64,000 nucleotides of DNA. Source: Actinoplanes lobatus. Lineage in GTDB: Bacteria > Actinomycetota > Actinomycetes > Mycobacteriales > Micromonosporaceae. The translations under genes were made by a program, and so were the position numbers. The notes beneath the pieces were generated by a model. It was not told the origin of the DNA and did not search any database. It saw only the letters and a list, made by a program, of their open reading frames with translations. Below are positions 26,119 through 36,151 of the stretch, in pieces (the stretch's first letter is position 1; every line of letters starts with the position of its first letter). Where the stretch lies: contig NZ_JACHNC010000001.1 in NCBI RefSeq assembly GCF_014205215.1, positions 9,606,501 through 9,670,500 of the forward strand, given 5' to 3'.

Positions 26119-27900
26119 TTACAGGTACTGACCGGTGTTGGTGGCGGTCTCGATGGACCGGCCGGCCTCGGCGCCCTTGCCGCCGGACACGAGGGTGCGG
26201 ATGTAGACGATCCGCTCGCCCTTCTTGCCGGAGATCCGGGCCCAGTCGTCGGGGTTGGTGGTGTTCGGCAGGTCCTCGTTCTCCCGGAACTCGTCGACGC
26301 AGCTGTCGAGCAGGTGCTGCAGCCGGAGCCCCTTCTTGCCGGAGGTGAGGAACTCCTTGATCGCCATCTTCTTGCCACGGTCGACGATGTTCTGGATCAT
26401 CGCGCCGGAGTTGAAGTCCTTGAAGTACAGGACCTCCTTGTCACCGTTGGCGTAGGTGACCTCCAGGAAGCGGTTCTCCTCCGTCTCCGTGTACATCCGC
26501 AGGACGACGGCCTCGATCATCGCGGCCACCGTGGCGTCCCGGTTGCCGCCGTGCTCGGTCAGGTCGTCCGAGCTGAGCGGCAGGTCGGCCAGGATGTACT
26601 TGGCGAAGATGTCCTTCGCCGCCTCCGCGTCCGGGCGCTCGATCTTGATCTTCACGTCGAGACGGCCGGGCCGCAGGATCGCCGGGTCGATCATGTCTTC
26701 CCGGTTGGAGGCGCCGATGACGATCACGTTCTCCAGGCCCTCGACACCGTCGATCTCGCTGAGCAGCTGGGGAACGATCGTGTTCTCCACGTCGCTGGAG
26801 ACACCCGAGCCACGGGTCCGGAAGATCGAGTCCATCTCGTCGAAGAACACGATCACCGGGGTGCCCTCGCCGGCCTTCTCCCGGGCACGCTGGAAGACCA
26901 GGCGGATGTGCCGCTCGGTCTCACCCACGTACTTGTTCAGCAGCTCCGGGCCCTTGATGTTGAGGAAGTAGCTGGTGTGCTTCTCCTCGCCACGCCGCTC
27001 GGCGATCTTCTTGGCCAGCGAGTTGGCCACCGCCTTGGCGATCAGGGTCTTGCCACAGCCGGGCGGGCCGTAGAGCAGGATCCCCTTGGGCGGGCGCAGC
27101 TGGTGCTCCCGGAACAGGTCGGCGTGCAGGAACGGCAGCTCCACCGCGTCGCGGATCTGCTCGATCTGCGAGTGCAGGCCACCGATGTCGCCGTAGTCGA
27201 CGTCGGGGACCTCCTCCAGGACGAGCTCCTCGACCTCGCTCTTCGGGATCCGCTCATAGGCGTACGCCGAGCGCGGCTCGATCATCAGCGAGTCGCCGGC
27301 GCGCAGCTTGGTGATCTCGAGCGAGTCGGCGAGGAACACGATGCGCTCCTCGTCGGCGTGCGACACCACCAGCGCCCGGTCGGCCGGACCACCCGACGGG
27401 TTGTCCAGGACCTCCTTGAGCAGCACCACCTCGCCGGTGCGCTCGAAGCCGAACGCGTCGACGACGTTGAGAGCGTCGTTCAGCAGGACCTCCTGGCCCC
27501 GCTGGAGCTCCTCGGTGGCGAGCGACGGCGAGACCGCCACCCGCAGTTTGCGGCCACCGGTGAACACGTCCACCGTGCCGTCCTCGTGGGCCGTCAGGAA
27601 CACGCCGTAGCCGCTGGGCGGCTGGGCTAGCCGGTCAATCTCTTCCTTGAGAGTGACGATCTGGGCCCGGGCTTCCTTGAGGGTCGCCACGAGCCGCTCG
27701 TTGTTCTCGGTCACTCGGGCCAGCTGCGCCTGCGTTGCCGCGAGCCGTTCCTCGAGCTGCCGGAGGTGTCGGGGGCTCTCCGTCAACTTCCGCCGGACCA
27801 GAGCGAGTTCCTCTTGCAGAAACGCGACCTGACTCGAGAGATCGTTGACTTCCTTCTCCGCTCGCGCGGCGCGGGAGTCCGCTTCGTCGCTACGTGCCAC
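26119..27900 (-). CDS. arc: Proteasomal AAA ATPase ARC/Mpa
   Basis: A 593-residue ATPase that recognises pupylated proteins and unfolds them into the 20S core. Domains in order: coiled coil (about 12-90) for Pup binding, two OB folds (about 95-235), AAA module with Walker A GPPGCGKT (278-285), Walker [10 protein letters not shown], and the C-terminal QYL tail that opens the PrcA gate. The open frame runs upstream; GTG at 27900 is fixed by GGGAGG 6 nt before it. Confidence 0.96.
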   Translation of the reverse strand: MARSDEADSRAARAEKEVNDLSSQVAFLQEELALVRRKLTESPRHLRQLEERLAATQAQLARVTENNERLVATLKEARAQIVTLKEEIDRLAQPPSGYGVFLTAHEDGTVDVFTGGRKLRVAVSPSLATEELQRGQEVLLNDALNVVDAFGFERTGEVVLLKEVLDNPSGGPADRALVVSHADEERIVFLADSLEITKLRAGDSLMIEPRSAYAYERIPKSEVEELVLEEVPDVDYGDIGGLHSQIEQIRDAVELPFLHADLFREHQLRPPKGILLYGPPGCGKTLIAKAVANSLAKKIAERRGEEKHTSYFLNIKGPELLNKYVGETERHIRLVFQRAREKAGEGTPVIVFFDEMDSIFRTRGSGVSSDVENTIVPQLLSEIDGVEGLENVIVIGASNREDMIDPAILRPGRLDVKIKIERPDAEAAKDIFAKYILADLPLSSDDLTEHGGNRDATVAAMIEAVVLRMYTETEENRFLEVTYANGDKEVLYFKDFNSGAMIQNIVDRGKKMAIKEFLTSGKKGLRLQHLLDSCVDEFRENEDLPNTTNPDDWARISGKKGERIVYIRTLVSGGKGAEAGRSIETATNTGQYL

Positions 27901-28074
27901 GTCCCACCTCCCCGGGGGGCTCGAACGTCTTGGGTTAACACTAGCCGTTGCGAGGCGGTTTTCGACCCATGCAACACCCTCGTCACCGACTCTTGATCGA
28001 TTGGTCCGACCGCACCTGAGCCGGTCGGACAGACTTCGGGTACCGTCAGCCCTCACCGGTTGTGGGAGGTAGGA

Positions 28075-28362
28075 GTGTCCGCTGACACTGATGAGCTGCG
28101 CGTCTGGATCGATCAGGACCTGTGCACCGGTGACGGACTCTGTGTGCAGTACGCCCCGGAGGTGTTCGAACTGGACATCGACGGACTCGCCTATGTGAAA
28201 GACCACTCCGGCGAGTTGCGGCAGGAACCGGGGGCCCGGGTAGGGGTGCCCAGGGGTCTGTTCCTCGAGGTCGTCGACTCGGCCAAGGAGTGCCCCGGCG
28301 ACTGCATCCACGTGGTCCGGGCCTCCGACGGCACGGCGGTCGCCGGTCCCGACGCCGACTGA
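28075..28362 (+). CDS. Small ferredoxin
   Basis: A 95-residue ferredoxin with cluster ligands C17, C23 ([17 protein letters not shown]) and the CPGDC segment near residue 77. The CxxxxxC spacing and AP motif fit one-cluster ferredoxins (3Fe-4S or 4Fe-4S) often linked to P450s. Divergent from arc; such a ferredoxin commonly neighbours arc in actinobacteria. GTG at 28075 follows GGGAGGTAGGA. A TACCGT hexamer at 28041 is a candidate -10. Electron-transfer partner unknown. Confidence 0.88.
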   Translation: MSADTDELRVWIDQDLCTGDGLCVQYAPEVFELDIDGLAYVKDHSGELRQEPGARVGVPRGLFLEVVDSAKECPGDCIHVVRASDGTAVAGPDAD

Positions 28363-28416
28363 CCGCCCGCGGCCCTTCCGCGGCTTTTCCGCGGCGCGAG
28401 TGAAGGTGAGTGACGT

Positions 28417-29007
28417 TCAGAGGGTGGGACGCCCGACCAGGGACGCCACCACCCGGGAGAACTCCTCGAGCCGCGCGATCTGACCGGGCCCGCCGTCGTC
28501 CAGCGTCTTGCCGAAGCGCAGCGCGTCGTGCCGCAGCGGGGCACGGCCCTCCTCCTCGCCCACCCCGGGCGGCGGCACCGCGTCGTCGACCGAGCTGAGC
28601 AGCAGGTAGACGTCGATGCTGTCGACCCGGGCCTGCCCGTTCGGGGTGCGGGTCAGCCGCCGCCGGCAGCCCACCTCGGTGACCGTCGACAGCGGCACCA
28701 CCCGCAGCGACGAGGTCATCGCGCCGGCCGGGCCGTCGCCGGGGGCCACGTCCTCCCCGTGCCACAGCACCAGCCGGCTGCCGTCGCAGACGACGACCTC
28801 CTGCCACACCCCGTTCACCTCGTTGACGAAGCGCTCCAGGGTGAAGCACAGCACTTGGGCGCCGCGCAGCACCCCGAACAGCGCCTCCAGCGCCACCTCG
28901 GGATCACGCAGGTAGGCGCGGGCCGCCGAGTCCAGATCCGGGTAGGGCGACCAGTCCGGGAAGACCGCGGGCATCTCGTTGCTGCCGCCGAAGGGCGGAG
29001 AACTCAT
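28417..29007 (-). CDS. Conserved hypothetical protein beside trmI
   Basis: A 196-residue soluble alpha/beta protein without membrane segments or known motif. The middle reads as a beta-rich domain (LFGVLRGAQVLCFTLERF, then EVVVCDGSRLVLWHGED). I do not recognise a family. Its start is supported by GGAGGAG 8 nt before the ATG. It lies 61 nt upstream of the convergent end of the ferredoxin gene's strand and downstream of trmI on the same strand gap-wise, within the proteasome neighbourhood. Confidence 0.75.
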   Translation of the reverse strand: MSSPPFGGSNEMPAVFPDWSPYPDLDSAARAYLRDPEVALEALFGVLRGAQVLCFTLERFVNEVNGVWQEVVVCDGSRLVLWHGEDVAPGDGPAGAMTSSLRVVPLSTVTEVGCRRRLTRTPNGQARVDSIDVYLLLSSVDDAVPPPGVGEEEGRAPLRHDALRFGKTLDDGGPGQIARLEEFSRVVASLVGRPTL

Positions 29008-29068
29008 GACTGGCGCTCCTCCGTGTCGTCCCGATCGCTAGGAACCTACCCGACCGCAACGGAGACGG

Positions 29069-31195
<2,127 letters not shown>

Positions 31196-31246
31196 CGGAC
31201 ACGCCCGCGTGGGACCCACCCCGCATTTTTCGTCGTACCCCTGGCC

Positions 31247-31252
31247 TAGCCT
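31247..31252 (+). promoter_or_regulatory. -10 hexamer before nuclease gene
   Basis: TAGCCT with an 8-nt spacer to the ATG at 31261. Divergent from the M50 promoter, about 50 bp away. Confidence 0.45.
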
Positions 31253-31260
31253 CTTGAGAC

Positions 31261-32586
31261 ATGACGGCGCTCTCTCCCATGGCTGCCCAGCCGGTCTCCC
31301 CACCCCCGCAGCCCGGTGACCCGGCCTCCGCCTCCGTTCCCGGCCAGGCCACGACCGCCGACGGCCCGGTCCCGGCGCCGGCCGGCCGGGGCCGCCGGAT
31401 GGCGACGCCGTCCGGGCCGTCGTTGTCGCCGTCGCGGGCCGCCGACTTCAAGACGTGCCCGCTGCTGTTCCGCTTCCGCACGGTGGACAAGCTGCCCGAG
31501 ACCCCCTCCGCCGACCAGGTCCGCGGCACCCTGATCCACGCCGTCCTGGAGCGCCTTTTCGACCTGCCCGCCGCCGACCGCACCCCGGAGGCCGCGGCCG
31601 CGCTGGTCGCCCCCGAGTGGGACAAGCTGGTCGCCCAGGAACCCGAGCTGGCGTCCCTGTTCGCCGCCGAGCCACCCGTGCCGGCCGGGCCGTCCGCGGC
31701 CGCAGCGCCGTCCGCGGCCGACGAGCCACCCGTGCCCGCCGGGCCATCCGCGGGCGCCGGGCCATCCGCGGGCGCCGGGCCATCCGGCGCTCCGGCGCCG
31801 AGTTCCTCACCCGCCGGAGCGGGCGGCCCGTCGGTCCCGGATTCCCCCGCCGCCCGGACGGGCGACGCACCGCCCGGCCCCGCGGCGGGCGGCGGGCTGA
31901 TGCGTGACCCGGCGGCGGTGGCGGCGGAGGCCGATGCGACCGGCCAGGCCGCGCTCGTCGACGTTCCGTCCGGTGCCGCCGAGGCGGCCCGGATCGCGGC
32001 CTTCCTCTCCGGCGCCCGCGACCTGCTGGCCGGCTACTTCGCGGTGGAGGACCCGCGCCGTCTGGAGCCCGCCGAGCGGGAGAGCCTGATCTCCACGATG
32101 ATCGGCGACGAGCTGCTGCTGCGCGGCTACATCGACCGCCTCGACGTCTCCCCGGCAGGGGACCTCCGGGTCGTCGACTACAAGACCGGCGGCGCGCCCC
32201 GCCAGGCGTTCGAGGGCCGGGCACTGTTCCAGCTGAAGTTCTACGCGCTGGTCCTGTGGCGCACCCGCGGCGTGGTTCCCCGGGCGCTGCGGCTGCTCTA
32301 TCTGAAGGATGCCGAGGCCCTCGACTACAGCCCCGAGGCCGGTGAGCTGGAGCGTTTCGAGCGCACCCTGCTCGCTCTCTCCCAGGCGATCGAGCGCGCC
32401 AAGCGCGACCGCGACTTCCGCCCCAAGCCGAGCCGCCTCTGCGGCTGGTGCAGTCACCAGAGCCTGTGCCCGGAGTTCGGCGGCACCCCGCCGCCCTATC
32501 CGGAGACGATTCCGATCAGCGACCTCACGCCCGACGCCGAGCCCGACCGGGTCGGCACCCTGCTCCGGGACGACCCCCTTGGCTGA
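31261..32586 (+). CDS. RecB-family PD-(D/E)XK nuclease with repeat insert
   Basis: A 441-residue nuclease of the RecB/Cas4-like type. The N-terminal LSPSRAADFKTCPLLFRFR and RGTLIHAVLERLF hold the first Cys and the conserved His; VVDYKTG is the catalytic D...K; the C-terminal CGWCSHQSLCPEF gives three more Cys for a likely Fe-S cluster. Two departures: a Pro/Ala-rich N-terminal extension of about 45 residues, and an Ala/Gly/Pro/Ser insert (about 138-218) with 18-bp DNA repeats at 31741-31776. Role in DNA repair inferred. Leaderless promoter likely. Confidence 0.88.
   Translation: MTALSPMAAQPVSPPPQPGDPASASVPGQATTADGPVPAPAGRGRRMATPSGPSLSPSRAADFKTCPLLFRFRTVDKLPETPSADQVRGTLIHAVLERLFDLPAADRTPEAAAALVAPEWDKLVAQEPELASLFAAEPPVPAGPSAAAAPSAADEPPVPAGPSAGAGPSAGAGPSGAPAPSSSPAGAGGPSVPDSPAARTGDAPPGPAAGGGLMRDPAAVAAEADATGQAALVDVPSGAAEAARIAAFLSGARDLLAGYFAVEDPRRLEPAERESLISTMIGDELLLRGYIDRLDVSPAGDLRVVDYKTGGAPRQAFEGRALFQLKFYALVLWRTRGVVPRALRLLYLKDAEALDYSPEAGELERFERTLLALSQAIERAKRDRDFRPKPSRLCGWCSHQSLCPEFGGTPPPYPETIPISDLTPDAEPDRVGTLLRDDPLG
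31741..31785 (+). repeat. 18-bp tandem repeat within nuclease gene
   Basis: GGGCCATCCGCGGGCGCC is present twice exactly (31741-31758, 31759-31776), then begins a third time. In frame, it encodes GPSAGA units of the Pro/Ala insert. Confidence 0.8.
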
Positions 32587-32622
32587 CTCCGCACACCACC
32601 GCCACGCGAACGCCACCGGCCG

Positions 32623-33600
32623 ATGAGGCCGCTCCGGGTGCTTCTCGCCGATGCCGCCCCGCTTCAGCGGGCGGGTCTGCGGGCCGTTCTCACCGGGCCG
32701 CCCGACGGCGTGCCCGCACCGGCATCGCACGACCGGCCCGTGAACGTCCCCGGGCCGGCATCGCGCGGCGAGCCCGTGAACGTCCCCGGGCCGGCATCGC
32801 GCGGCGAGCCAGGGGGCGTCTCCGGGCGGGCATCGCGCGGCGAGCCAGGGGGCGTCTCCGGGCGGGCATCGCACGGCGAGCCCGTGAACGCCTCCGGGCG
32901 GGCATCGCACGGCGAGCCCGTGAACGCCTCCGGGCGGGCATCGCGCGGCGAGCCAGGGGGCGTCTCCGGGCGGGCATCGCGCGGCGAGCCAGGGGACGGC
33001 CCTGGGCCGGCGGAGATCGTCGTGGCCGGGGAGACGGGTGACGGGGTCGAGGCGGTCGACCTGGCCCGGCGGCTGCTCCCCGACGTACTGATCGTCGATG
33101 TGGCTCTTCCCCGCCTTGACGGGCTGGCCGTGACCAGGGCGGTCACCGAGGCGCGGCTGGCCGTCCGGGTGCTGGTCCTGACCGAGCGCGACACCGACGA
33201 CGAGGTGGTGGCGGCCATCGCGGCCGGGGCGAGCGGCTATCTCTGCAAGGACACCCCGCACGGCGAGCTGATCGCCGCCGTCCGGGCGGTGGCCGCGGGT
33301 GGCGCGGTGATCGCCCCGCCGATCCTGGCCCGGGTCCTGACCCGGCTGGCCGGGGCCCTGCCGACGGCGGCGGACGGTTCGGCCGCCGCCCGGCTCGACC
33401 CGCTGACCGGCCGGGAACGCGAGGTGCTGGTGCACGTGGCCCGCGGCCGGTCCAACGCCGAGATCGCGACGATCCTCGGGGTGAGCGAGACGACGGTGAA
33501 GACCCACGTCGGTCACGTCCTCACCAAGCTGCGGCTGCGGGACCGCACCCAGGCCGTGGTCCTCGCCTACGAGACCGGCCTGGTCCGCCCCGGCACCTGA
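32623..33600 (+). CDS. NarL/FixJ-type response regulator with repeat-expanded receiver
   Basis: A 325-residue regulator, about 100 longer than usual. The receiver starts normally (RPLRVLLADAAPLQRAG), then carries eight 12-residue repeats (residues 30-125) before resuming at EIVVAGETGDG. The phospho-acceptor Asp is in DVLIVDVALPRLDG, with Thr (VLVLTE) and Lys (YLCKDTP) present; the second residue of the usual acidic pair is Ala (ADAAP). A LuxR-type HTH follows (LTGREREVL to TTVKTHVGHVLTKL). No histidine kinase is adjacent. Confidence 0.88.
   Translation: MRPLRVLLADAAPLQRAGLRAVLTGPPDGVPAPASHDRPVNVPGPASRGEPVNVPGPASRGEPGGVSGRASRGEPGGVSGRASHGEPVNASGRASHGEPVNASGRASRGEPGGVSGRASRGEPGDGPGPAEIVVAGETGDGVEAVDLARRLLPDVLIVDVALPRLDGLAVTRAVTEARLAVRVLVLTERDTDDEVVAAIAAGASGYLCKDTPHGELIAAVRAVAAGGAVIAPPILARVLTRLAGALPTAADGSAAARLDPLTGREREVLVHVARGRSNAEIATILGVSETTVKTHVGHVLTKLRLRDRTQAVVLAYETGLVRPGT
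32710..32997 (+). repeat. 36-bp minisatellite, eight units, in receiver domain
   Basis: Eight in-frame copies of a 36-bp unit encoding variants of VPGPASRGEPVN / VSGRASRGEPGG / ASGRASHGEPVN. Neighbouring units share variants in patches, as expected from unequal crossing over or slippage. Confidence 0.93.
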
Positions 33601-33654
33601 CCAGCCCCGACGGCCCGGCCCGGACGCATCGACCCGGACGACGAGGGCAGCCGA

Positions 33655-33745
33655 GCGGGCCCGCCACGACACGAAAAACCAGCGGGGCGGGCCCGCCACG
33701 ACACGAAGGACCAGCGGGGCGGGCCCGCCGCAATGCGACGAGCGG
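33655..33745. repeat. 32-bp tandem repeat with GGCGGGCCCGCC palindromes
   Basis: Units start at 33655, 33687 and 33719 (the third diverges). Each contains GCGGGCCCGC; the second and third have the full 12-bp palindrome GGCGGGCCCGCC. It lies between convergent genes and may serve as a terminator. Confidence 0.8.
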
Positions 33746-33751
33746 GCCGGG

Positions 33752-34402
33752 TCAGACGAGAAGGGCGGCCAGGAAGAGCGGATCCACGCCGGTCAGCGTC
33801 GTGCGCAGATGCACCCCGTCGACCGGCTCGAGCTCCAGCTCGGCCGGCACCGCCAGCACCGCCGCCCCGGCGGCTCTGGCGCTGGCCACCCCGCTGTGCG
33901 AGTCCTCGATCGCGACGCACGACCCGATCGGCACGCCGAGCAGTTCGGCGGCGGTCCGGTACGGCTCCGGATCGGGTTTCGGCCGTTTCACCTCGTCCCC
34001 GCAGACGACGACGTCGAAGTTCTCCGCGCCGAGCGTCTTGAGGGCCACCTCGACCAGCTCCCGCCCGCTGGACGTGACGAGCGCTGTCGGGATGCCCGCG
34101 GCCCGCACCGCGAGCAGCAGCTCCATGGCGCCGGGCCGCCACACCAGGCCGTCCGCGAACATGTCCCGCACCCGGGCGGTGAGCCATGCCAGGTCCGGCG
34201 CCTCGGGCCGGTCCGGCTGGCCGATGTCGTCCCGGAAGATCCGCATGCTGGTCGCCGAACTGGTGCCGACCATGGCGAGCCGGGCGGACTCGGAGAGCGT
34301 CCCTCCGGCGCGCGCGGCGAGCTCGGTCAGGGCGATGCCCCAGATCCGCTCGCTGTCGACCAGCGTCCCGTCCATGTCGAAGAGCACCGCGGCAGGTTTC
34401 AC
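33752..34402 (-). CDS. HAD-family phosphatase, beta-phosphoglucomutase-like
   Basis: A 216-residue HAD hydrolase. Motif I is FDMDGTLVDSE (nucleophile and acid Asp both present), motif II VTSSGRELV, motif III KRPKPDPEPY, motif IV AIEDSHSGVASA. A helical cap lies between I and II. Members act on sugar phosphates or as phosphoglucomutases; the substrate is open. GTG start at 34402. Convergent with the response regulator and downstream of a metallopeptidase gene. Confidence 0.9.
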   Translation of the reverse strand: MKPAAVLFDMDGTLVDSERIWGIALTELAARAGGTLSESARLAMVGTSSATSMRIFRDDIGQPDRPEAPDLAWLTARVRDMFADGLVWRPGAMELLLAVRAAGIPTALVTSSGRELVEVALKTLGAENFDVVVCGDEVKRPKPDPEPYRTAAELLGVPIGSCVAIEDSHSGVASARAAGAAVLAVPAELELEPVDGVHLRTTLTGVDPLFLAALLV

Positions 34403-34460
34403 CGGACCATTCTGGCCGGGCCTCCGACCCCCTGCCGACCGGATGTGACGGAGCCGACCG

Positions 34461-35180
34461 TCACAGCCCGCACGCCTGCAGGGAGTTGTTGTAGCCGTTC
34501 GCGAACGACTGGAACCGCTGGGCCGGCGACCCGTGCGATCCGGGCGCGAACCACGGCTGATCAGGGTCGTCGCCGACCGCCGCGAGCCCGTCGGACAGCT
34601 CCTTGGCGTCGTTGTCCTGCATGCTCAGCGCCTTCTGCCGGACCATGTCGCCGATGAACGCGCCGGACATGCAGTCGGCCTGCAGCTCCTGCTCGATGGT
34701 GAACTGCTTCTGGATGCCGAGGCGGTCCTGGATGCCGTGCGCGTACTCGTGGCCGAGCAGGTAGAACACGAACGCGTCGCCGATCTGCTGGAACGCGCCG
34801 AAGGCCCAGTTCACGTCGTACGCGATGAAGTCGCCCGCCGAGCAGTAGACGGCGTTGTTGAGCGGCAGCGGCTGCCCGGCGCACGCCACCTCGCCCTCCT
34901 GCTGGTACGGCACCACCTGGCTCACCGGCCGGAAGGAGCCGCCGAGCCGCTGCGCCCAGTACCGTTCGGCGACGACCTGGGAGGCCCGCATGTCCTTGGC
35001 GAACTCCTCGGGGGTGTCGGTGCCGTCCGGGTCCACCGAGCCGGTGACGTCGACGGTGGGTGCCGGGCCGGTCGGCTCGGGCCCGGGGGTGGGCGTGGTC
35101 GTCGGCAGGCAGGCCGCCAGCAGCAGGGCGGCCGAGATCGCGGCGAGAAGAGACATGAGCGGTACCGGCCGAACGCGCAT
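34461..35180 (-). CDS. Neutral zinc metallopeptidase lipoprotein
   Basis: A 239-residue exported lipoprotein with lipobox LLAAC (Cys24) and a Pro/Thr-rich linker. The catalytic zinc motif HEYAHGIQ lies near residue 151, followed by EQELQADCMSGAF, which supplies the Glu ligand; this order matches the YpfJ-type (putative neutral zinc metallopeptidase) family. It would act outside the membrane. The ATG at 35180 has GGAGG 5 nt upstream. Two Cys pairs in the mature part may form disulfides. Confidence 0.9.
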   Translation of the reverse strand: MRVRPVPLMSLLAAISAALLLAACLPTTTPTPGPEPTGPAPTVDVTGSVDPDGTDTPEEFAKDMRASQVVAERYWAQRLGGSFRPVSQVVPYQQEGEVACAGQPLPLNNAVYCSAGDFIAYDVNWAFGAFQQIGDAFVFYLLGHEYAHGIQDRLGIQKQFTIEQELQADCMSGAFIGDMVRQKALSMQDNDAKELSDGLAAVGDDPDQPWFAPGSHGSPAQRFQSFANGYNNSLQACGL

Positions 35181-35239
35181 GTGGTCCTCCAGAGCGGGGC
35201 GTGTTTCCACGTTAGACCGGCTCCGCCGCACCGTTCCGG

Positions 35240-35257
35240 CTCAGGGGCTTCCCTGAG
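35240..35257. promoter_or_regulatory. Inverted repeat upstream of ABC exporter
   Basis: CTCAGGG-GCTT-CCCTGAG, a perfect 7-bp inverted repeat, followed at 35260 by another TTCCCTGGG half. Candidate operator in the 200-bp gap between the metallopeptidase and the ABC exporter. The rest of this gap holds a C-rich tract and the GGGGGAG ribosome site. Confidence 0.4.
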
Positions 35258-35380
35258 TGTTCCCTGGGTGCCTCCCCGAGAGAAATCTCCCCCCTCCTCT
35301 ACCCCCGCAGGGGGACGCCGGAGGAGGTTTCCGCCGCAACACTGGGCCGGACACGAACGAATTCCACAGGGGGAGACACG

Positions 35381-36151
35381 GTGGTGGCAGCGACGAATGC
35401 CGGCGGGCCGGTGGCGGCGCGAGCGGACGCGATCTGGAAGGTGTACGGCTCGGGCGAGGCCCGGGTGGCGGCGCTGCGGGGGGTCAGCGTGGAGTTCGGC
35501 AAGGGCCGCTTCACCGCGATCATGGGCCCGTCCGGCAGCGGCAAGTCCACGCTCATGCACTGCCTCGCCGGACTCGACACGGTGGACGAGGGCTCCGTGC
35601 ACGTCGGCGGCACCGAGATCAGCCGGCTGAACGACAAGGCGCTGACCCGCCTGCGCCGGGACCGGATCGGCTTCATCTTCCAGCAGTTCAACCTGCTGCC
35701 GACGCTGAGCGCCGCGGAGAACATCCGGCTTCCGCTGGACATCGCCGGGCGCAAGGCCGATCCGCAGTGGTGGGACACGGTGATCAACACGGTCGGGCTG
35801 AGCGACCGGCTCGGGCACCGGCCCAGCCAGCTCTCCGGCGGCCAGCAGCAGCGGGTGGCGTGCGCGCGGGCCCTGATGGGCCGCCCCGATGTGATCTTCG
35901 CGGACGAGCCGACCGGCAACCTGGACTCCCGTTCCGGCGCCGAGGTGCTGTCGTTCCTGCGGTCCAGCGTGCGCGAGCACGGCCAGACCATCGTGATGGT
36001 CACCCACGACCCGGTGGCGGCGAGCTACGCCGACCGGGTGGTGTTCCTCGCCGACGGCGCGATCGTCGACGAGCTGGCCGGCCCGACCGCCGAGACGGTG
36101 CTGGACACCATGAAGAAGCTGGACGGCAAGAGCGACCCGGTGATGCTCTGA
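35381..36151 (+). CDS. ABC transporter ATP-binding protein (MacB/LolD type)
   Basis: A 256-residue ABC ATPase. Walker A is GPSGSGKS (about 50-57), the signature is LSGGQQQRVACARAL, Walker B is VIFADEPTGNLD, and the switch His is in VMVTHD. The closest group drives FtsX-like permeases of the MacB/LolD type, so it works with the next gene, whose ATG overlaps this TGA by 1 nt. GTG at 35381 follows GGGGGAG. Substrate unknown; lipoprotein or peptide handling is typical. Confidence 0.95.
   Translation: MVAATNAGGPVAARADAIWKVYGSGEARVAALRGVSVEFGKGRFTAIMGPSGSGKSTLMHCLAGLDTVDEGSVHVGGTEISRLNDKALTRLRRDRIGFIFQQFNLLPTLSAAENIRLPLDIAGRKADPQWWDTVINTVGLSDRLGHRPSQLSGGQQQRVACARALMGRPDVIFADEPTGNLDSRSGAEVLSFLRSSVREHGQTIVMVTHDPVAASYADRVVFLADGAIVDELAGPTAETVLDTMKKLDGKSDPVML

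Noticed and set aside
32710..32997. CRISPR array
   Set aside because: The 36-bp units are directly contiguous with no spacers and lie in frame inside a response regulator.
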